In this document: positions 38,728-42,729 of the stretch, one piece after another
Position numbering within the stretch: the first letter of the stretch is position 1
Layout: each line of letters begins with the position of its first letter
DNA from: an uncultured Arsenicibacter sp.
GTDB taxonomy: Bacteria > Bacteroidota > Bacteroidia > Cytophagales > Spirosomataceae
Reading direction: 5' to 3'
Assembly: GCF_945952095.1 (NCBI RefSeq)
Contig: NZ_CAMFHL010000039.1
Location: 1-42,729, forward strand
Length of the DNA stretch: 42,729 nt
Program-made: the position numbers and the translations under genes
The notes under the pieces: generated by a model
The model's input: the letters and a program-made list of their open reading frames with translations, nothing else
The model's database searches: none
What the model was told of the DNA's origin: nothing

Positions 38728-39759
38728 ATGCCCATTACCAGATCTGCGTTTCAGCGTTACCGCCTGATTGATGAGTTGATCAGTCAATACCCGAAGCAAT
38801 TTTCCAAACAGCGGTTGTTCGAAATCTGCCGGGATAAGTGTGGTATCCGGTCGGTATCGTCGCTGGAAAAAGATATACAACGGCTGCGCGAAGACCATGA
38901 TGCGCCCATTGCCTACGACAAACGGAGGGACGGTTATTACTACACCGATCCGCAGTTCCGGCTCCTGACGCTGATGCTTAATCCCGACGATATGGAAGCC
39001 CTTGACTATGCCCGTGAAGTGCTGGCGGCTACCCAGGGTGACTCGGTGGCGGATGAGCTCAGCAACGCCTTGCAGAAGGTACGCCAAAGCCTCGACATCA
39101 TCCGTGAGGTAAAAACCGATACGCCCGCCCGACGGGTTGTCTATGTCGAAGAGCGGATTCTGGGCGGTAACCGGCACTATGTTCCCGTGCTGATCCGCGC
39201 CGTGAACCAGAACCGGCAGGTGGCGTTCCGGTACAGCAAATACGATAATAACGACCCCAAAGCAGTACAGGAAAGGGAATTACCCCGCCTGCGCGCCCTG
39301 CACCCGATTTTGTTACGGGAGGTCTGGGACAGCTGGTATGTGATCGGGTATGATGAAAAGACGGGGCAGGAGCGGACCTTTGCCCTCGACCGGATGAGTG
39401 ATCTGGAGATTCTGGACGAACCGTGTAATGTGCCCGAATCCATCATGAACAACGTCAGTGAGTTGTTTAATCACATTTACGGAATTACGGACAGCAGCGG
39501 TCCGGTAGAAGATATTATTCTGTCGTTCACACCGTTGCGGGGGCGTTATGTGAAGGCAAAACCCATTCACCAGACGCAGGAGGTGCTCAGCGATACCGAC
39601 GAGGCCTGTGTGGTCCGGTTGCGGCTGGCACCCAACCGTGACCTGATGATGCACCTCCGCAGTTATGGCGAGGACCTGACTGTGTTGCAGCCGGCCAGTC
39701 TGGCGCAGGCCATCGCGGATTCGTTCCGGGCGGCGCTGGCGCATTATAAGGAAAACTAA
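38728..39759 (+). CDS. WYL-domain transcriptional regulator
   Basis: 343 residues. N-terminal winged helix (about 5-80: RLIDELISQYPKQFSKQRLFEICRDKCGIRSVSSLEKDIQRLREDHDAPIAYDKRRDGYYY), a central WYL domain (about 155-245: IRAVNQNRQVAFRYSKYDN, LHPILLREVWDSWYVIGYDEK, ERTFALDRMSDLEILDE) and a C-terminal WCX-like part (about 275-340). This is the layout of BrxR/CapW-type repressors that control phage-defence operons and of others that respond to nucleotides or DNA damage. It is the best candidate to bind the three AACGTAA-N5-TTACGTT sites next to it, although direct proof is lacking. Confidence 0.93.
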   Translation: MPITRSAFQRYRLIDELISQYPKQFSKQRLFEICRDKCGIRSVSSLEKDIQRLREDHDAPIAYDKRRDGYYYTDPQFRLLTLMLNPDDMEALDYAREVLAATQGDSVADELSNALQKVRQSLDIIREVKTDTPARRVVYVEERILGGNRHYVPVLIRAVNQNRQVAFRYSKYDNNDPKAVQERELPRLRALHPILLREVWDSWYVIGYDEKTGQERTFALDRMSDLEILDEPCNVPESIMNNVSELFNHIYGITDSSGPVEDIILSFTPLRGRYVKAKPIHQTQEVLSDTDEACVVRLRLAPNRDLMMHLRSYGEDLTVLQPASLAQAIADSFRAALAHYKEN

Positions 39760-39890
39760 CCACTAAGGCGGCAAGAAAAGAAGAAGCACGAAGGTTTTAA
39801 ACCACGAAGACACAAGGACAAGAAGGGGCACGAAGTTTTTTAGCTTAAGAAAAACTTCGTGCTCCTTTATTTCTTTGTGCCTTTGTGGTT
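39760..39890. repeat. AACCACGAAG-type dispersed palindrome, copy 2
   Basis: 39800-39840 (AACCACGAAGACACAAGG...) is largely complementary to 39850-39890 (...TTGTGCCTTTGTGGTT), a stem of about 40 bp with few mismatches; a third partial unit precedes it at 39760-39795. The sequence fills the gap between the convergent WYL and GH31 genes. Same family as 35338-35507. Confidence 0.7.
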
Positions 39891-41665
39891 CATAGCGTGA
39901 TCGTATAGCTTCCCTGCGCATAGGTGCTGGTTTTGATGATCAGCTTCTTTTGGGCGGGCAGGTATTGGTAGTCACCGGCAGTGAGCGGGTGGCCGTCGCG
40001 TTCCAGGGTAAGCGGCGGTTTGTCGAGGTGGATACGGAGGATGTGCGGTTGTTTTTTGCCTTTGACATGTAAGCGTACCGTATTGTGTTGCTGTTCAACC
40101 GTGAGGGACGTTGGCTCCTGCGTTTTGGTGTCATAGGTCGTGAAGGTGGTGTTGCCCTTCGGATAGACCAGCCACGTCAGATAACCGGCCGAGAGGCTGT
40201 CGCCCAGACCGGTATAGGCGCGGCTGACCGATAGCGGAATCACGGCACCTTCCCGGATAAATACCGGAAACTGCTCCAGCGTAAAGTCACGCGTCAGGGT
40301 CTGCCCGCCGTCCAGTACCTTGCCATCGTCGAACCAGTACCGCCACTGCCCGGCGGGCAGCGTCACCGTATTGCTCAGGTCATCTTTGTAGACCGGTGCA
40401 ACCAGCAGGTGATCGCCGAACAGGTAATGGTACTTGCCATCCACAGGTTGTTGTAACACAGTACCACCCCGATGCCCAGAGACCACGTAGCTGTACATAT
40501 AGGGAACCAGTTCGGTGTGCAGCCAGGCATACGTCCGGATGATCTCCAGTTCCTGCGGGCTGCGTTTCCAGAGCGCCCGTTCGCCGTGGCCACCGTTCAG
40601 AAACAACCCGCAAAAGGCCGAAAACTGCGCCCACCGGATGTAGAGCCGTGGCGGGATGCTGTCGCCGGAAAAACCGGCAATGTCGGAGCCAATGATGTTG
40701 TAGCCGAGTGCCGCGCTTTTCAGGATGCTTTGAATGGCCGACTCAAACCCCTGCACGCCGTCGAGCGCAATGTCTTTTCCGGATGCTTCCCCGCCACCGG
40801 CGCGGGCCGGTGTCTGCCAGTAATGCTTCTGATCGCCTACCCAGTTGACGGGCGAGGCATCAATCGGGGCAAAGCCTTCGGGGTGGAACCCACGGTCCAT
40901 CGCCCGCGCCAGGGTCACAAATTCCGGATTCTGCGTAAGGCCATATTTGTATTCATCGCGGTAGTAGTGATCCATGTACTGCCGTGTGGTCATCCAGCCA
41001 CCGGCGGTTTTCTGGTACAAAAAGGGCAGCGGGCCAAGCTGTTGCCGGAAGAGGGTGCCGGTACCGTCGAGTTTCCAGCCGTCAATACCGAAGTCGAACA
41101 CCTGTTGTTGCAGCCCCCGCCACCACCGCATGGCTTCCGGATTGGTGTAGTCGATAAAGCCGCCCCTGCCTTTCCACCACTTAATCTGTTCGCCGTTGCC
41201 GGCCAGATAGCCGTTTGCCTTCGCCGCTTCATACCAGGGGCCTGACTCCTGAACTTTCGTGTCCTTGCTGTAACTATCAACCATGGAGGTCATCCAGAGA
41301 ACAACGCGGTAACCCTTGTCCTGCAAACCGGTAAACCACTGTTTGGGCGCGGGATAGCGGCTGGTATCAACCATAAAATCGTTATACCGTAAGCTCCACG
41401 GGCTGTCAATGAGGATGGTCCGGACCGGAATATCGTGGGCGGCATAACCGGTCAGCAGCGAGTCAACGTAACCCGCCGTATTCTGATCATCTTCCCACAG
41501 CCAGCATTCCAGTGCCCAGGCCGGTGTCAGGGGCGGATGGCCGTGGCGCTGCTGATTGAAGGGAATGCCCCAGAACGGCAGAATAAAATAAACGTAGCCC
41601 AGAACGGTCAGGCCGACGAGGGTCAGGCCCAGTATTTTCCCGATTTTCTTCAGCCGTTTTTTCAT
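39890..41665 (-). CDS. GH31 family glycosidase, membrane anchored
   Basis: 591 residues from the ATG at 41665. One N-terminal membrane helix (about 11-30, ILGLTLVGLTVLGYVYFILPF) anchors it outside. The GH31 (beta/alpha)8 barrel covers about 50-460: WALECWLWEDDQNT, ILIDSPWSLRYNDF, VVLWMTSMVD, likely nucleophile D200 in DGWKLDG, acid/base D328 in IIGSDIAGF, then RWAQFSAFCGLFLNGGHGERALW and FGDHLLVAPVYKD; beta-sandwich domains follow. GH31 enzymes split alpha-glucosides or alpha-xylosides; the nucleophile context (KLDGTG) differs from the common WxDMNE, so the substrate may be different. It starts 2 bp after the stop of the upstream metallohydrolase gene, an operon. Confidence 0.92.
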   Translation of the reverse strand: MKKRLKKIGKILGLTLVGLTVLGYVYFILPFWGIPFNQQRHGHPPLTPAWALECWLWEDDQNTAGYVDSLLTGYAAHDIPVRTILIDSPWSLRYNDFMVDTSRYPAPKQWFTGLQDKGYRVVLWMTSMVDSYSKDTKVQESGPWYEAAKANGYLAGNGEQIKWWKGRGGFIDYTNPEAMRWWRGLQQQVFDFGIDGWKLDGTGTLFRQQLGPLPFLYQKTAGGWMTTRQYMDHYYRDEYKYGLTQNPEFVTLARAMDRGFHPEGFAPIDASPVNWVGDQKHYWQTPARAGGGEASGKDIALDGVQGFESAIQSILKSAALGYNIIGSDIAGFSGDSIPPRLYIRWAQFSAFCGLFLNGGHGERALWKRSPQELEIIRTYAWLHTELVPYMYSYVVSGHRGGTVLQQPVDGKYHYLFGDHLLVAPVYKDDLSNTVTLPAGQWRYWFDDGKVLDGGQTLTRDFTLEQFPVFIREGAVIPLSVSRAYTGLGDSLSAGYLTWLVYPKGNTTFTTYDTKTQEPTSLTVEQQHNTVRLHVKGKKQPHILRIHLDKPPLTLERDGHPLTAGDYQYLPAQKKLIIKTSTYAQGSYTITL

Positions 41666-41667
41666 GA

Positions 41668-42729
41668 TCAGTAAACGTAAATCGGGTTGGTATAGACCCA
41701 CGGAACCCATTTGTCGCCGAGGCGTACACGTGCGACAAGGCGGTAGTTGCCGGCCGTTACAGGCTTAGGATACGCATAATCGTAAGCATTTTCTTTGCGG
41801 TCAATCTGCTTGCCGTTGCGGAAAAGTTCGAACGTGACGGGATACGGTGAAACCGCTTTGAGCCTGCTGACTGATGTTGCTTTGATGGAGTCGCCCATGA
41901 TCGCATTCAGCTGGCTGCGGGCATCGGTGCTGTAAAAGCCAAAGCCTTTTGCCTTTGCCAGATTTTCGAAGGAAATGTAGGCATGGCCCTTCACGAGACC
42001 GTTTTTCAGCGCACGGCTTGATAAGGTATCACTGAAAATGTGGGTATTAATGAAATTGAACGAGTGAAAATAGGTGTCGAGTTCGGCTTTGTAGGCCCAG
42101 CCGGCCGCGTCGGGTTTGCCCAGCAACAGCTTTTCGAGCAAACTCGGTTTGACAATCCGCATCGTTTTAGCGTTCGAGCCTACCCATTCTACCATGCCGT
42201 CTTTGGTGTAGCGGGCGCGGATACTTTGGTTGTTATGCGCGTCGGCGGCGCCCATACCGACAATCCGGCGGTGTTGATTGAGGGAGTCCCAGCGGGCCAG
42301 AATTGCCGTCTGTTCGTCGTACAGCTCGCGGTAGCCCCAGTGTTTGAACCGCCCGCTGTTGACCATACTATTCAGCACAAATGGCAGAATACCGCTTTTT
42401 TCGTCGATCAGGTCGGTGTGGATGTTATAAATTTCCATTGCCTGATAGTCGGGATTTCCCCAATCATGGGGCTCTTCGGTATGGACATAGAGCACCAGCC
42501 CGCCCGGCTCCACTACGCTCCGGATAACGGTATCCAGACCCTGCTTCCAGTTAACTACCGTCGGGCGCAGGGGCGTAACCATCAGGCCGTCGGACTCGGT
42601 ACCGGACTCCACAATCAGCCCGTCGAAGGTGCCGTGGTAGGCGCGGGGGAAAGTGTCGAGGGGTGCCCGTTTGTGGTCGGAAAAAAAGAGAAAATCGAGC
42701 TGTGCCTGTTTGGCCGCCGGGACGATTTC
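41668..42729 (-). CDS. PHP-type metallohydrolase (3' part only)
   Basis: The frame is open to the right edge (353 codons plus stop), so the N-terminus is missing. The visible start EIVPAAKQAQLDFLFFSDHKRAP is the second strand of a PHP domain with the metal-binding SDH motif; further possible ligands are YVHTEEPHDW, and GMGAADAH in the middle. The last part (about residues 270-350) is a beta-rich domain (YPVTFELFRNGKQIDRKENAYDYAYPKPVTAGNYRLVARV). It is similar to the CehA/McbA-type predicted phosphoesterases of Bacteroidota; the substrate is unknown. It is the first visible gene of an operon with the GH31 enzyme. Confidence 0.8.
   Translation of the reverse strand, partial: EIVPAAKQAQLDFLFFSDHKRAPLDTFPRAYHGTFDGLIVESGTESDGLMVTPLRPTVVNWKQGLDTVIRSVVEPGGLVLYVHTEEPHDWGNPDYQAMEIYNIHTDLIDEKSGILPFVLNSMVNSGRFKHWGYRELYDEQTAILARWDSLNQHRRIVGMGAADAHNNQSIRARYTKDGMVEWVGSNAKTMRIVKPSLLEKLLLGKPDAAGWAYKAELDTYFHSFNFINTHIFSDTLSSRALKNGLVKGHAYISFENLAKAKGFGFYSTDARSQLNAIMGDSIKATSVSRLKAVSPYPVTFELFRNGKQIDRKENAYDYAYPKPVTAGNYRLVARVRLGDKWVPWVYTNPIYVY

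Overview
The window looks like a chromosomal stretch of a Bacteroidota bacterium, most likely order Cytophagales (Spirosoma-like; the genus is an inference). Support: repeated Bacteroidota-type -7 promoter boxes of the form TAnnTTTG, almost no Shine-Dalgarno sequences, a TonB-dependent receptor with an N-terminal carboxypeptidase-regulatory-like domain, DUF4834 and DUF4932 proteins, a LytS/LytTR two-component pair, and a PadR-controlled FtsX permease with a prefix domain. No tRNA, rRNA, CRISPR array, transposase or phage gene was seen.

Layout. 1-7.9 kb: 5' part of sppA, an outer-membrane-type protein, inorganic pyrophosphatase, an exported M28 peptidase, a YifB/ComM-type ATPase, a methyltransferase and a polyprenol-phosphate mannosyltransferase-like GT2. 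7.9-13.7 kb: RmlD-like reductase, exported cyclophilin with a LolD-like ATPase, purN, two lipoproteins, a DUF4834 protein and a TauE/SafE permease. 13.9-17.8 kb: LytS-type kinase and LytTR regulator (overlapping genes), then a DUF4932 protein. 17.8-21.7 kb: PadR-FtsX module and a small unknown gene, with three copies of a 150-bp element that looks like a small-RNA gene. 21.8-27.5 kb: pdhB, a beta-propeller lipoprotein and uvrA. 27.6-34.7 kb: MgtC-like protein, a barrel protein, an AlgI/AlgJ-like O-acetylation pair and a TonB-dependent receptor. 39.9-42.7 kb: GH31 glycosidase and the 3' part of a PHP-type metallohydrolase.

The most unusual part is 34.7-39.8 kb. It holds a bacterial poly(ADP-ribose) polymerase with WGR, helical regulatory and catalytic domains and an intact H-Y-E triad. 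A small winged-helix-like protein gene overlaps its 3' end, and two paralogous small proteins of unknown function (here A and B) sit on either side. A WYL-domain regulator lies next to it. Three copies of a 19-bp inverted repeat (AACGTAA-N5-TTACGTT, one with a single mismatch) occur only in this block. Each lies exactly 10 bp upstream of a -7 box on the minus strand: one drives A, one drives B-PARP-winged helix, and one is an orphan that retains the leader and first codons of an A-like gene and faces away from the WYL gene. I read this as a small WYL-controlled PARP regulon, possibly linked to DNA damage or defence; the regulator-operator link is an inference.

The window is also rich in dispersed intergenic palindromes: at least four families in addition to the 150-bp element, three of which occur twice.
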